Part shown: positions 1 to 8,526 of the stretch, one piece after another
Layout: every line of letters begins with the position of its first letter
How positions within the stretch are numbered: position 1 is the stretch's first letter
Source: an uncultured Eubacteriales bacterium
GTDB lineage: Bacteria; Bacillota_I; Bacilli_A; RF39; UBA660
DNA: 32,992 bases
NCBI GenBank assembly: GCA_900313345.1
Contig: OMQW01000053.1
Coordinates: 1-32,992 of the forward strand
Direction of reading: 5' to 3'
Translations under genes and position numbers: made by a program
Notes under the pieces: generated by a model
The model's input: the letters and a program-made list of their open reading frames with translations, nothing else
What the model was told of the DNA's origin: nothing
Database searches by the model: none

Positions 1-2
1 AT

Positions 3-803
3 AATTTAAGATGTCACTATTGTGGTTATGCAGCAAAATTAGATATTAATTGCCCTAAATGTCATGAAAGATCATTGAATGGAATAGGTACAGGAACAGA
101 AAAGATAGAAGAAGAGTTAAATAAATTATTTAAACAAGCTAAAGTATTAAGAATGGACTTTGATACAACAACTAAAAAAGGATCTCATGAAAAATTAATA
201 GAAAGCTTTAAAAAAAAAGAATATGATATTTTAATAGGAACACAAATAGTAGCAAAAGGTCTAGATTTTGATGATGTAACACTGGTAGGTATAATAAATG
301 CAGATACTTCTTTAAATATCCCTAATTATAGAAGTAGTGAAGAAACATTTGAACTTTTAAGTCAAACAGCAGGAAGAAGTGGAAGAAAAAAACATGGAAC
401 AGTAATTCTACAAACATATAATAAAGATCATTATGCTATTAGATATACTAAATCTCATGATTATTTAAATTTTTTTAAAGAAGAAATGAACATAAGAAGA
501 GAAATGAAATATCCTCCATATTATTATTTAATATATATAAAAATAAGTGGAAAAGATAATAATTATGTTTATAAAGAAGCCTTAAAAATAAAAAAATCTC
601 TAGATAAATATTTAACATCATCTATAATATTAGGACCTATTTCACAAGAAATATTAAAAGTAAATAATAAATATAATTATGGAATAATAATTAAATATAA
701 GAAAGAACCAAACTTAGATAATACATTAAATCTAATGATAGATGCATATAAAAGTCTTAATAAAATAAAAGTAGAAATAAACATAAATCCCATGCATTTT
801 TAA
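3..803 (+). CDS. priA: PriA primosomal helicase, C-terminal part (5' end outside window)
   Basis: This is the C-terminal part of the replication-restart helicase PriA, which reloads the replisome at stalled forks. The reading frame is open from base 3, so the start lies upstream of the window. The first codons carry a Cys-X2-Cys zinc ribbon (RCHYCG), followed by CPKC and a GTGTE motif, as in PriA. The helicase C-terminal lobe follows, with IGTQIVAKGLDF and the motif VI-like SQTAGRSGRK. The last ~130 residues match the position of the PriA C-terminal domain. About 266 residues are visible of a family that is usually 700-800 long. The ATG at 75 is internal and is not the start. In Gram-positive bacteria priA commonly precedes def-fmt; here an unknown gene separates it from fmt. 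Confidence 0.93.
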   Translation, partial: NLRCHYCGYAAKLDINCPKCHERSLNGIGTGTEKIEEELNKLFKQAKVLRMDFDTTTKKGSHEKLIESFKKKEYDILIGTQIVAKGLDFDDVTLVGIINADTSLNIPNYRSSEETFELLSQTAGRSGRKKHGTVILQTYNKDHYAIRYTKSHDYLNFFKEEMNIRREMKYPPYYYLIYIKISGKDNNYVYKEALKIKKSLDKYLTSSIILGPISQEILKVNNKYNYGIIIKYKKEPNLDNTLNLMIDAYKSLNKIKVEININPMHF

Positions 804-807
804 AATA

Positions 808-816
808 TGATATAAT
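808..816 (+). promoter_or_regulatory. Extended -10 promoter for the 840 gene
   Basis: TGATATAAT (TG-N-TATAAT) lies immediately after the priA stop codon. The predicted start is near 823, just upstream of an ATAGGAG ribosome binding site at 828-834. No convincing -35 box is visible, which is acceptable for an extended -10 promoter. Confidence 0.55.
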
Positions 817-839
817 CTTATTAAGATATAGGAGTTAAT

Positions 840-1778
840 ATGAATAATCTTTATAACTTATTAATGCAAGATAAAATAAAAAACATTTTAAAAAAATCAA
901 GAACTAAAGATGAATATATTTTATTAATAGATTATCTATATAAATATTATTTAATAATAGAAGATAATAAATATTTAGATAAATATTTAAATAAAATTAA
1001 GCATCTCTTAAATAAGAAATATGATTTAAGAAACTTAGAATTAAAATTAAATAATGAATTAGCAAAAATAATAATTAAAAAAGAAGAGTATAAGAAAAAA
1101 GAATCTCATGAAAAAGTCCTAAGATATATTTATAATAAATATGTTAAAGAAGGATATTTTTATATAAGTTATTCATCCAATTATTATAATTATTTAAATG
1201 AATATGGAATATCTAAATATGGTTTTAAACTAGACAATGAGTTAAATAATATAAATAATATATTTCATAAATATTTAAATAGAAATATTATTTATGAAAA
1301 ACTAGATCCGCTATCAGATAGTTTTAGATATATATTAGATAAATCGTTATTAGAACCATTCTTTATTAAAGAATTATTTGATTCTAATTTAATAACTAAA
1401 GAAACTCTATATAAAAAAGATATATATAGTGTAATAGAAGAAATTAATAAATTATCTATTAAATATAAAATAACTAATAGTGATAGATTATCTTTAATAA
1501 ATAGTTTTAAACTAGTATGGGATAGATATACAGTAAAAGAAAATGATATTATGTTAGCATGTATAAAAAGAAAATATTTAAAAAAAGATAAAATTAAAGA
1601 CTTAGAGGAAATAATAAAAGATGATAAAATAAAGATAGATGAATCTATAGATATATTATTTGAATCTCGCTACTTAGTCTATGAAATAGAAGAAGATATA
1701 AATAAAGAAAATATAGAATATATATTTATACCATATATTAATAAGATTATCGAAAAATATAGAAAAAATTATTTTTAG
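840..1778 (+). CDS. Hypothetical protein, Lys/Asn/Ile/Tyr-rich, no recognised domain
   Basis: I do not recognise this 312-residue protein. It is predicted soluble: there is no signal peptide, membrane segment or zinc motif, and the Leu/Ile/Lys/Asn-rich composition suggests mostly alpha helix. The ATG at 840 has the ribosome binding site ATAGGAG at proper spacing and its own extended -10 promoter. It occupies the slot between priA and fmt where def (peptide deformylase) is usually found, but it has none of the deformylase motifs (GxGLAAxQ, EGCLS, HExDH), so it is not def. Codon use is as AT-rich as its neighbours. The ORF is long and well initiated, so it is likely a real gene; its function is unknown. 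Confidence 0.75.
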   Translation: MNNLYNLLMQDKIKNILKKSRTKDEYILLIDYLYKYYLIIEDNKYLDKYLNKIKHLLNKKYDLRNLELKLNNELAKIIIKKEEYKKKESHEKVLRYIYNKYVKEGYFYISYSSNYYNYLNEYGISKYGFKLDNELNNINNIFHKYLNRNIIYEKLDPLSDSFRYILDKSLLEPFFIKELFDSNLITKETLYKKDIYSVIEEINKLSIKYKITNSDRLSLINSFKLVWDRYTVKENDIMLACIKRKYLKKDKIKDLEEIIKDDKIKIDESIDILFESRYLVYEIEEDINKENIEYIFIPYINKIIEKYRKNYF

Positions 1779-1810
1779 TAGTATACTAATATAAGAATTA
1801 AGGAGTCAAT

Positions 1811-2743
1811 ATGATTAAAGTATTATTTATGGGTACACCATACTTTTCAACAAAAATACTAGAAAGTTTAATAAATAGTCAAGAAATAGAAGTAGTTGGT
1901 GTAGTAACAAAAAAAGATAGTGAACAAGGTAGAAAACGTATTTTAACAGAGTCTCCTGTTGCACTACTAGCAAAAGAAAATAATTTAAAAGTATTTAAAA
2001 TAGAAAAGTTTAAAGATGAAGTTGAAAATCTAAAAGCTTTAAATGCTGATTTAATAGTAACAGCAGCATATGGAAAAATACTTCCTGAATCAATTTTATC
2101 TATACCTAAATATGCATCAATTAATGTACATGCATCTTTATTACCGAAATATCGTGGAGCATCTCCAATAGAAGCATCTATAAAAAATGGTGATAAAGAA
2201 ACAGGTATAACTATTATGTATATGGATAAAGGAATGGATACAGGTAATATTATTAAAGAAGAAAAAGTAATAATAGAAGAAACAGATAATTTAACATCAC
2301 TTACAAAAAAATTAGCAGAACTTGGAAGTAACATGATAGTAGATAATATTAAAGAAATAGTAAATAATAAAAATGAAAGCATAAAACAAAATGATGAAGA
2401 AGCAACATATACTCATGTAATAACAAGAGAAGATGAACATCTTGATTTTAATAATAATGCTGAAGTAGTATTTAATAAAGTTAGAAGTCTAGCAGATGAA
2501 CCAGGAGCATATGTAAAACTAAATAATGAAATAGTAAAAATATATGAAGGCTATGTTTTAAAAGAAGAAAGTAATAAAAAAGTTGGAACTATTATAAAGC
2601 TTTTAAAGGATGGTATAGCAGTTAAAACAAAAGATTACTTATATGTAATAACTAAATTAAAGCCACAAGGCAAAAAAGTAATGGACGCAAAAAGTTATAT
2701 AAATGGTCTAAAAGAAGATATTGTAGGTGATATATATGAATAA
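1811..2743 (+). CDS. fmt: Methionyl-tRNA formyltransferase
   Basis: It transfers a formyl group from 10-formyl-tetrahydrofolate to the amino group of initiator Met-tRNA. The protein has the full usual length (310 aa). The N-terminal Rossmann-type formyltransferase domain starts with FMGTPYFSTKIL. The catalytic triad positions are visible: Asn105 and His107 in INVHASLLPKYRGASPI, and Asp143 in MDKGMDTGN. The C-terminal OB-like tRNA-binding domain follows (about residues 205-310). The ATG at 1811 has an AAGGAG site nearby. The 3' end overlaps the next gene by 8 bases, which suggests translational coupling. The peptide deformylase gene def, usually adjacent, is not in this window. Confidence 0.96.
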   Translation: MIKVLFMGTPYFSTKILESLINSQEIEVVGVVTKKDSEQGRKRILTESPVALLAKENNLKVFKIEKFKDEVENLKALNADLIVTAAYGKILPESILSIPKYASINVHASLLPKYRGASPIEASIKNGDKETGITIMYMDKGMDTGNIIKEEKVIIEETDNLTSLTKKLAELGSNMIVDNIKEIVNNKNESIKQNDEEATYTHVITREDEHLDFNNNAEVVFNKVRSLADEPGAYVKLNNEIVKIYEGYVLKEESNKKVGTIIKLLKDGIAVKTKDYLYVITKLKPQGKKVMDAKSYINGLKEDIVGDIYE

Positions 2744-3455
2744 AAAGGATAATATATTTAGTGTATTAGATGAAAACCCTGATTTAAAGAAGGTAGCATT
2801 CTTTATATTTTATCTAATATTTTTTATTGTAATGATACTAATGCTAAGAGGAACTAATAAAGCTCTTCCAAAAGAAAATACAAGATATAATACAGGATAT
2901 AATAATAGTTATACATTAGAAAGTATAAATACTAGAAATTATCACTTTAATATAATAGAAAATATTAATGGAAATGAAACTATTTATGATGGAGATAAAA
3001 ATGGTAATAAGATGTCTCTAATTAAAAGTGGAAATAAATCAGAAAATTATTATATAGAAAATAATGATTATTATTTAAGAGATGAAAATACACTTAGATA
3101 TAATAAAATAGATGGACAATTAGAATTTATTAAGTTTATAAATGAACAAGCTCTAAAAGAAATAATAACAAGATCTTCATATGAGTCATTTGAAGAATAT
3201 TTTGATAGCAAAAAGAATTCATATAAATATGAAATATCTACAACAACTCTAACAAAAACAATTGATGGAAGAAATATAGATCTGAGTGATTTACCAAATA
3301 AAATAGAAGTAACAGTAAAAGAAAATAAAATAGAAGAAATAGATTTAGATTTAACTAATTATTATAAGTTTAATGATAGTAATATAAATAAATATACTTT
3401 AAAAATAGTTTATTCTAAATATAATGAAATAGATGAAATAAAGGTAAATAAATAA
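2736..3455 (+). CDS. Hypothetical single-pass membrane protein
   Basis: I do not recognise this 239-residue protein. A short cytoplasmic N-terminus is followed by one strong transmembrane helix (about residues 19-37, FFIFYLIFFIVMILML). The remaining ~200 residues are hydrophilic and probably extracytoplasmic. I chose the ATG at 2736 over an in-frame GTG at 2727 because AGGTGA (2725-2730) is well spaced from it. The start overlaps the fmt stop. It sits where rsmB (rRNA cytosine methyltransferase) is found between fmt and rlmN in many Bacillota, but it has no methyltransferase motif. A terminator overlaps its stop codon, so it closes the fmt unit. Confidence 0.75.
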   Translation: MNKKDNIFSVLDENPDLKKVAFFIFYLIFFIVMILMLRGTNKALPKENTRYNTGYNNSYTLESINTRNYHFNIIENINGNETIYDGDKNGNKMSLIKSGNKSENYYIENNDYYLRDENTLRYNKIDGQLEFIKFINEQALKEIITRSSYESFEEYFDSKKNSYKYEISTTTLTKTIDGRNIDLSDLPNKIEVTVKENKIEEIDLDLTNYYKFNDSNINKYTLKIVYSKYNEIDEIKVNK

Positions 3456-3474
3456 CTATTTATTTACTTTTTTT
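3444..3474 (+). terminator. Intrinsic terminator overlapping a stop codon
   Basis: A perfect 11-bp inverted repeat (GTAAATAAATA / TATTTATTTAC, centre at 3455-3456) is followed by a run of T from 3468. The stem includes the TAA of the preceding gene. The stem is A/T-only, so termination strength is uncertain. Confidence 0.6.
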
Positions 3475-3478
3475 ATTA

Positions 3479-3487
3479 TGATAAAAT
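3479..3487 (+). promoter_or_regulatory. Extended -10 promoter for rlmN-prpC-prkC
   Basis: TGATAAAAT (TG-N-TAAAAT) follows the terminator directly. It is 20 bases upstream of the rlmN start, with a GAAAGGGAG ribosome binding site between. There is no clear -35 box. Confidence 0.5.
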
Positions 3488-3507
3488 ATTGAAAGGGAGA
3501 TGTTACA

Positions 3508-4527
3508 ATGAATATATATGACTTAACATTAAAAGAATTAGAAGAAAAAATAATAGAAATGGGTGAAAAAAAATATAAAGCCCTTCAAATATATACTTGG
3601 TTATACAAAAAGAAAGTAAAATCATTTGATGAAATGACTGATATAAAAAAAGAATTTATAGAAAAATTAAAAGAAAACTTTGTAATCGGAACAATTAAAA
3701 TAGAACAAGTAGAAAGAGATAAAGATGTAAATAAATATTTATTTAGATTAAGTGATAATGAATTTATTGAAGCTGTTTTAATGAGACATGATTATGGTTT
3801 AAGTATATGTGTATCTAGTCAAATTGGTTGTAACATGGGTTGTAAATTTTGTGAATCTGGTAGAAGAAAAAAAGTAAGAAATCTAACAACTGGAGAAGTT
3901 GTAGAACAAATACTACTAGTAGAAGAAGATTTAAAAGAACGTATTAGTCATGTTGTAGTAATGGGTATAGGTGAACCATTTGATAATTATGAAAATATAA
4001 TTAGATTTATTAGAATAATAAATGATCCTAAAGGTTTAGAAATAGGTATTAGACATATAACAGTATCAACATGTGGACTAGTTATTAAAATAGATAGTTT
4101 TGCACATGACGCAGAAGGAGCAAACCTTGCAGTAAGTCTACATGCACCAACTAATGAAGTAAGAAATAAAATAATGCCTATTAATAAAGTTTATAAAGTA
4201 GAAGAAATAATCAGTGCAATTAAAAAGTATATAGAAAAAACTAATAGAAGAGTAACATTTGAGTACATTATGTTAAAAGATATTAATGATACAGATAAGT
4301 GTGCAGAAGATTTATCAAAACTATTAAAAGGAATTAATTGTTATGTAAATTTAATTCCATATAATGAAACAGCAAACATAGAGTTTAAAAGAAGTGATAT
4401 GTTTCAAATAATGAAATTTTATGATATACTAAAAAAGAATAATATAAATGTAACAATAAGAAGAGAATTTGGTTCTAAAATAAGTGCAGCATGTGGTCAA
4501 CTTAGAAGTAAAAAGGAGGAAGCATGA
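3508..4527 (+). CDS. rlmN: Dual-specificity rRNA/tRNA adenine-C2 methyltransferase
   Basis: It is a radical SAM enzyme that methylates C2 of A2503 in 23S rRNA and of A37 in some tRNAs. It is 339 residues long, normal for the family. The radical SAM CX3CX2C cluster is at Cys108, Cys112 and Cys115 (GCNMGCKFCESG). The SAM-binding GIGEPFDN motif follows. The C-terminal Cys329 (SAACGQL) is at the place of the catalytic cysteine that alternates with a methyl-carrying one. The ribosome binding site GGGAG precedes the ATG. The stop is TGA, one of only two in the window, and overlaps the prpC start as ATGA; the next in-frame stop (TAA) is only five codons on. It is first of the rlmN-prpC-prkC-rsgA-rpe series. 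Confidence 0.96.
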   Translation: MNIYDLTLKELEEKIIEMGEKKYKALQIYTWLYKKKVKSFDEMTDIKKEFIEKLKENFVIGTIKIEQVERDKDVNKYLFRLSDNEFIEAVLMRHDYGLSICVSSQIGCNMGCKFCESGRRKKVRNLTTGEVVEQILLVEEDLKERISHVVVMGIGEPFDNYENIIRFIRIINDPKGLEIGIRHITVSTCGLVIKIDSFAHDAEGANLAVSLHAPTNEVRNKIMPINKVYKVEEIISAIKKYIEKTNRRVTFEYIMLKDINDTDKCAEDLSKLLKGINCYVNLIPYNETANIEFKRSDMFQIMKFYDILKKNNINVTIRREFGSKISAACGQLRSKKEEA

Positions 4528-5264
4528 AAACTTTTTATTTAACAGATGCGGGTAAAGTACGTGATCATAATGAAGATAGCCTAATAATATTAAAAAACAT
4601 TAATGATGAATACTTATTAGCAGTAGCAGATGGAATGGGTGGACATTCAGCAGGTGAAATAGCATCATCAATCGCTATAAACTATTTAGGGAAACATTTT
4701 AGAGAAACTTTTATAAATTTAGATAAAACTCATGCAGTATCATGGATAAGAGATAGTGTTAATGAAATTAATTCTTTAATATTTCAATATGAAAAAAATC
4801 ATGAAGAAAGTAAAGGTATGGGAAGTACTCTAGTAATGGCAATAGTTACAAATGATTATATACTTTTTGCAAATATTGGAGATAGTTCAGGATTTGTTAT
4901 GAAAGAAGGAAGACTTCATAAAGTAACATATGATCATACATTAGTTAATTTATTAGTATCCGCTGGAGAACTAACAAAAGAAGAAGCGAAAGATCATCCT
5001 AAAAAAAATGTTTTAATGAAAGCATTAGGAGCAAATGATCCAGTAGAAGCAGATATATTTGATTGTGATATGAATATTGAAAGTATTTTATTATCAAGTG
5101 ATGGTCTTACAAACATGCTTGATAAAGAACAAATAGAAAAAGTTTTACTAGAAGATATAACAGAAGAAGCAAAAGTAAATAAATTAATTCATAAAGCAAA
5201 TAATAGAGGCGGTACAGATAATATATCAGTATGCTTATTAACTAAAGAAGAAGGTGAAATGTAG
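4524..5264 (+). CDS. prpC: PP2C-family serine/threonine phosphatase
   Basis: It is a metal-dependent protein phosphatase that reverses phosphorylation by the neighbouring PASTA kinase. The 246-residue protein carries the PP2C motifs: RDHNEDS near the N-terminus (Asp14, Asp18), VADGMGGHSAGE with metal-ligand Asp36/Gly37, GSTLVMA, GDSSG, SSDGLTNML and the C-terminal GGTDNIS. It has no membrane segment and is cytoplasmic. Its ATG overlaps the rlmN stop and its TAG overlaps the kinase GTG start. Phosphatase and kinase are therefore probably translationally coupled, as is usual for this pair in Bacillota. The ribosome binding site AAGGAGG lies inside the end of rlmN. Confidence 0.96.
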   Translation: MKTFYLTDAGKVRDHNEDSLIILKNINDEYLLAVADGMGGHSAGEIASSIAINYLGKHFRETFINLDKTHAVSWIRDSVNEINSLIFQYEKNHEESKGMGSTLVMAIVTNDYILFANIGDSSGFVMKEGRLHKVTYDHTLVNLLVSAGELTKEEAKDHPKKNVLMKALGANDPVEADIFDCDMNIESILLSSDGLTNMLDKEQIEKVLLEDITEEAKVNKLIHKANNRGGTDNISVCLLTKEEGEM

Positions 5265-7039
5265 TGATAACAAAGGGGCAAAAAATAAATGATCGTTATG
5301 AAATAATTCGTTCAATCGGTGAAGGTGGTATGGCTAATGTATATTTAGGATATGATACTATTCTAGATAGAAATGTAGCAGTTAAAGTATTAAGAGGCGA
5401 TTTATCAAATGATGAGAAGTTTGTAAGACGTTTTCAAAGAGAAGCTTTATCAGCATCTTCTTTATCACATCCAAATATTGTTGAAATGTATGATGTAGGA
5501 GAAGATAATGGAATGTATTACATAGTTATGGAATACATTGAAGGAGAAACTTTAAAACAATTATTAAAAAGGCGTGGTAAATTAACTCTAAGTGAAGCAA
5601 TAGATATCATGTTACAGTTAACAGATGGTATGGCACATGCTCATGATTCATATATAATACACAGAGATTTAAAACCACAAAACATCATGATAGAAGATGA
5701 TGGACAAATAAAAATTACAGACTTCGGTATAGCAATGGCACTTAATTCAACACAATTAACACAAACTAATTCTGTAATGGGTAGTGTTCACTATTTACCA
5801 CCAGAACAAGCTGCAGGTAAAGGTTCAACAATAAGAAGTGATATTTATTCAATGGGTATTATTTTCTATGAACTATTAACAGGAGAATTACCATTTAGAG
5901 GCGATAATGCAGTAGAAATTGCTCTTAAACAAATGAAAGAACAAATACCAGATATACGTGAATCTAATAGTGAAATACCTATGTCAGTATATAATGTTAT
6001 TTTAAAGTCAACTGCAAAAAATCCCAAAAATAGATATACAGATGCTAGAGCAATGCATGATGATTTATTAACAGTATTAGATGATGATCGTTTAAGTGAA
6101 ACAAAACATGTATATAAATATCCAGAACACGAAGAAAATACAAAGGCCGTAGAAAAATTAAAAAATATTGAAAAAAGCGAAGAAGTAGTTGCAGAAAAGA
6201 TTGAAGAAAAAGAAGAAAAGCTAAGTAAACGTCTTATAATAATATTATCAGTTATAGCAACTATTATTATAATAGTACTTGTATTAATAGTCTTCGTTAT
6301 ACCAAAAGCAACTGCACCTAAATCAGTAAAGATACCAGATGTATCAAAAATGACAGTTAGTAAAGCAGAAAAATTATTAATTGGTAAAAAACTAACAGTT
6401 AATACTAAAATAGAAGAAGTATATGATAAAGATGTTAAAAAAGGCTATGTAGTAAAAACTGAACCAGCTAAAAATAGAACTGTAAAAGAAGGAGAAGAAA
6501 TAACTATATATAAATCTCTTGGTATAAAAAAATATCCATTAGAAGAATATGTAGGAGAATCTCTCTCAGGAGTTAAAGCCTCACTTGAAGCTAATGGCAT
6601 TAAAGTAACAGTTACAAAAGAAGATGCAAGTGAAGAAACATGTAAATATGTTGGAACTGATAAAGTAGTATGGCAAAGTCTAGCAAGTGGTTCTAAAGTT
6701 AAAAGTGGAGATGAAATAGAACTTAAAGTATTAAATAGTTTAGCATTCCCTAGCTTTAAAGGACAAACAGAAGATGAAGTATCTACTTGGGCTAATAAAA
6801 ACTGTGTAACACTAACAGTAGATTATCAAGAAACATCAGATGATACATATAAAGATAAAGAACAAGTAATATCACAATCAAGACCAGTAGGAGCAACAGT
6901 TAAAAATAATGATAGTGTAGAAATAGTAATTTCTAAATATAAAAAAGAGGAAGTAGCAAAAGAAGATAATACTGAAGAAAAAGAAGCAACTACTTCATCA
7001 ACAAAAACTCCAACTTCTGATCAAACTAAAAAACAATAA
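5264..7039 (+). CDS. prkC: PASTA-domain Ser/Thr protein kinase
   Basis: It is a membrane receptor kinase that senses peptidoglycan or lipid II fragments and phosphorylates cell-wall and division regulators. The order of parts in the 591-residue protein is as follows. The kinase domain (1-275) has the Gly loop GEGGMANVYLG, Lys41, HRDLKPQN (His133-Asp135) and DFGIA (Asp153). An acidic linker follows, then one transmembrane helix at about 323-346. Three extracellular PASTA repeats occupy about 355-572, and a Thr/Ser/Lys-rich tail ends the protein. It starts with GTG, overlapping the prpC TAG by one base. The second PASTA repeat contains a Cys and the third has one more, giving a possible disulfide; this is inference only. 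Confidence 0.96.
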   Translation: MITKGQKINDRYEIIRSIGEGGMANVYLGYDTILDRNVAVKVLRGDLSNDEKFVRRFQREALSASSLSHPNIVEMYDVGEDNGMYYIVMEYIEGETLKQLLKRRGKLTLSEAIDIMLQLTDGMAHAHDSYIIHRDLKPQNIMIEDDGQIKITDFGIAMALNSTQLTQTNSVMGSVHYLPPEQAAGKGSTIRSDIYSMGIIFYELLTGELPFRGDNAVEIALKQMKEQIPDIRESNSEIPMSVYNVILKSTAKNPKNRYTDARAMHDDLLTVLDDDRLSETKHVYKYPEHEENTKAVEKLKNIEKSEEVVAEKIEEKEEKLSKRLIIILSVIATIIIIVLVLIVFVIPKATAPKSVKIPDVSKMTVSKAEKLLIGKKLTVNTKIEEVYDKDVKKGYVVKTEPAKNRTVKEGEEITIYKSLGIKKYPLEEYVGESLSGVKASLEANGIKVTVTKEDASEETCKYVGTDKVVWQSLASGSKVKSGDEIELKVLNSLAFPSFKGQTEDEVSTWANKNCVTLTVDYQETSDDTYKDKEQVISQSRPVGATVKNNDSVEIVISKYKKEEVAKEDNTEEKEATTSSTKTPTSDQTKKQ

Positions 7040-7052
7040 AAAAAGGAAAATT

Positions 7053-7883
7053 ATGCAAGGAAAAATAACAGAAATCAATAAAGATATATTTATAGTAGAT
7101 AGTAATGATACTAAATATAATTGTAAATGTAGAGGTCTATTAAGAAAAAGACATATAGAACCTGTTGTAGGGGATATATGCCTTTTTAACCCATCTAAAT
7201 TAATAATTGAAGATATCTTAGAAAGAAGAAATATTTTTGATAGACCTAAAGTAAGTAATATAGATATAGCATTTATAATAACAAGTCTAAAAGAACCAAA
7301 CTTTTCAACTGATCTATTAGATAAATTCTTAGTAACAATGGAAGTTAATAATGTAACACCAATTATTTGTACAACTAAAGAAGATTTATTAAATGTAAAT
7401 GAAAGAAAAGTAATAATGCCTATTTTAGAATATTATAAAAATATTGGTTATACTGTAATAAGTAATAATGATATTGATAAAATAAAGAATATTATAAAGA
7501 AAAACACTATAGTTTTTACAGGTCAAACAGGAGCAGGTAAATCTACATTATTAAATAAATTAAATAATAATTTAAAATTAAAAACAGGAAAAATAAGTAA
7601 AGCCTTAGGTCGTGGTAAACATACAACAAGATTAGTAACACTTTATAAAATAGATAATGGCTATATTTTAGATACTCCAGGTTTTTCTAATATAGATTTA
7701 TCAAAATATTCTAAAGAACAAATAAAAGAATCATTTATTGAATTTAATAATTATCCTTGTATATATAAAGATTGTACACATACCAAAGAAGAAGAATGTA
7801 AAATAAAAGAAGCAGTAAGAAATAATAATATCTTACAAGAAAGATATGAAGATTATTTAAAATTTATAGGAGGGAATAAGTAA
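7053..7883 (+). CDS. rsgA: Ribosome small subunit GTPase RsgA
   Basis: It is a circularly permuted GTPase that checks late maturation of the 30S subunit. The 276-residue protein has an N-terminal OB fold (1-65). The GTPase domain has the permuted motif order, with the P-loop GQTGAGKS at 157-164 and DTPGFS after it. The C-terminal zinc knuckle has ligands Cys236, Cys241, His243 and Cys249. AAGGAAAA precedes the ATG by a short distance. It directly follows prkC and abuts rpe (one base apart), as in many Bacillota. Confidence 0.95.
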   Translation: MQGKITEINKDIFIVDSNDTKYNCKCRGLLRKRHIEPVVGDICLFNPSKLIIEDILERRNIFDRPKVSNIDIAFIITSLKEPNFSTDLLDKFLVTMEVNNVTPIICTTKEDLLNVNERKVIMPILEYYKNIGYTVISNNDIDKIKNIIKKNTIVFTGQTGAGKSTLLNKLNNNLKLKTGKISKALGRGKHTTRLVTLYKIDNGYILDTPGFSNIDLSKYSKEQIKESFIEFNNYPCIYKDCTHTKEEECKIKEAVRNNNILQERYEDYLKFIGGNK

Positions 7884-7884
7884 T

Positions 7885-8508
7885 ATGCTAGTATCAACAT
7901 CATTTCTAAGTAGTAATAATATACCTAAAGACTTACAAAAATTAGATGAAACTAAAACTGATTATATACATATTGATGTCATGGATGGTAAGTTTGTAAA
8001 TAATAAAACTATGCCATTTATAGAAATGAGTAAGATATATAAATATACAAGTAAAAGATTAGATGTTCACTTAATGTGTGAAGATACAAGTAAGTATATT
8101 AAGGATTATGCTAAATTAAATGCTGAGTTTATAACAATTCATGTAGAAAGTAATAATGTAAAAGAAAACTTAGAATTAATAAGAGATTATCATATAAAAA
8201 GTGGTATAGCACTTAACCCTGAAACAAAAGTAAGAGATATAATTCCATATTTACCATTAGTAGATTTAATATTAGTTATGAGTGTAGAGCCAGGTAAAGG
8301 TGGACAAGAATTTATCAAAGAAACTGAAAATAAAATAAAAGAAATAAAAATATTATTAAAAGAATATAAGCTAAATAAGATCATATCAGTAGATGGTGGA
8401 ATTAATAATGAAACTAGAAAATATGTAAAAGAATGTGATATGGTAGTAAGTGGAAGCTATATAATAAATAGTAATGATTTTGAAGAACAAATAGATAGTT
8501 TAAGATAG
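7885..8508 (+). CDS. rpe: Ribulose-phosphate 3-epimerase
   Basis: It interconverts ribulose 5-phosphate and xylulose 5-phosphate in the pentose phosphate pathway, and is a cytoplasmic TIM barrel. The 207-residue length is slightly short for the family. Visible motifs are HIDVMDGKFVNN (metal-binding His and catalytic Asp), LDVHLMCED, VMSVEPGKGGQEF and SVDGGINNET, in the correct order. The ribosome binding site GGAGGG lies in the end of rsgA. No thiamine pyrophosphokinase gene follows, although one often does in this gene order; an envelope region begins instead. Confidence 0.93.
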   Translation: MLVSTSFLSSNNIPKDLQKLDETKTDYIHIDVMDGKFVNNKTMPFIEMSKIYKYTSKRLDVHLMCEDTSKYIKDYAKLNAEFITIHVESNNVKENLELIRDYHIKSGIALNPETKVRDIIPYLPLVDLILVMSVEPGKGGQEFIKETENKIKEIKILLKEYKLNKIISVDGGINNETRKYVKECDMVVSGSYIINSNDFEEQIDSLR

Positions 8509-8526
8509 AATAAAGAGGTAATAAAA

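Noticed and set aside
1879..2382. Long open frame on the minus strand across fmt
   Set aside because: It is antisense to an intact conserved gene, its composition mirrors the codon bias of fmt, and it has no ribosome binding site. The same holds for the other minus-strand frames inside conserved genes, such as those across infB and the ATPase gene.
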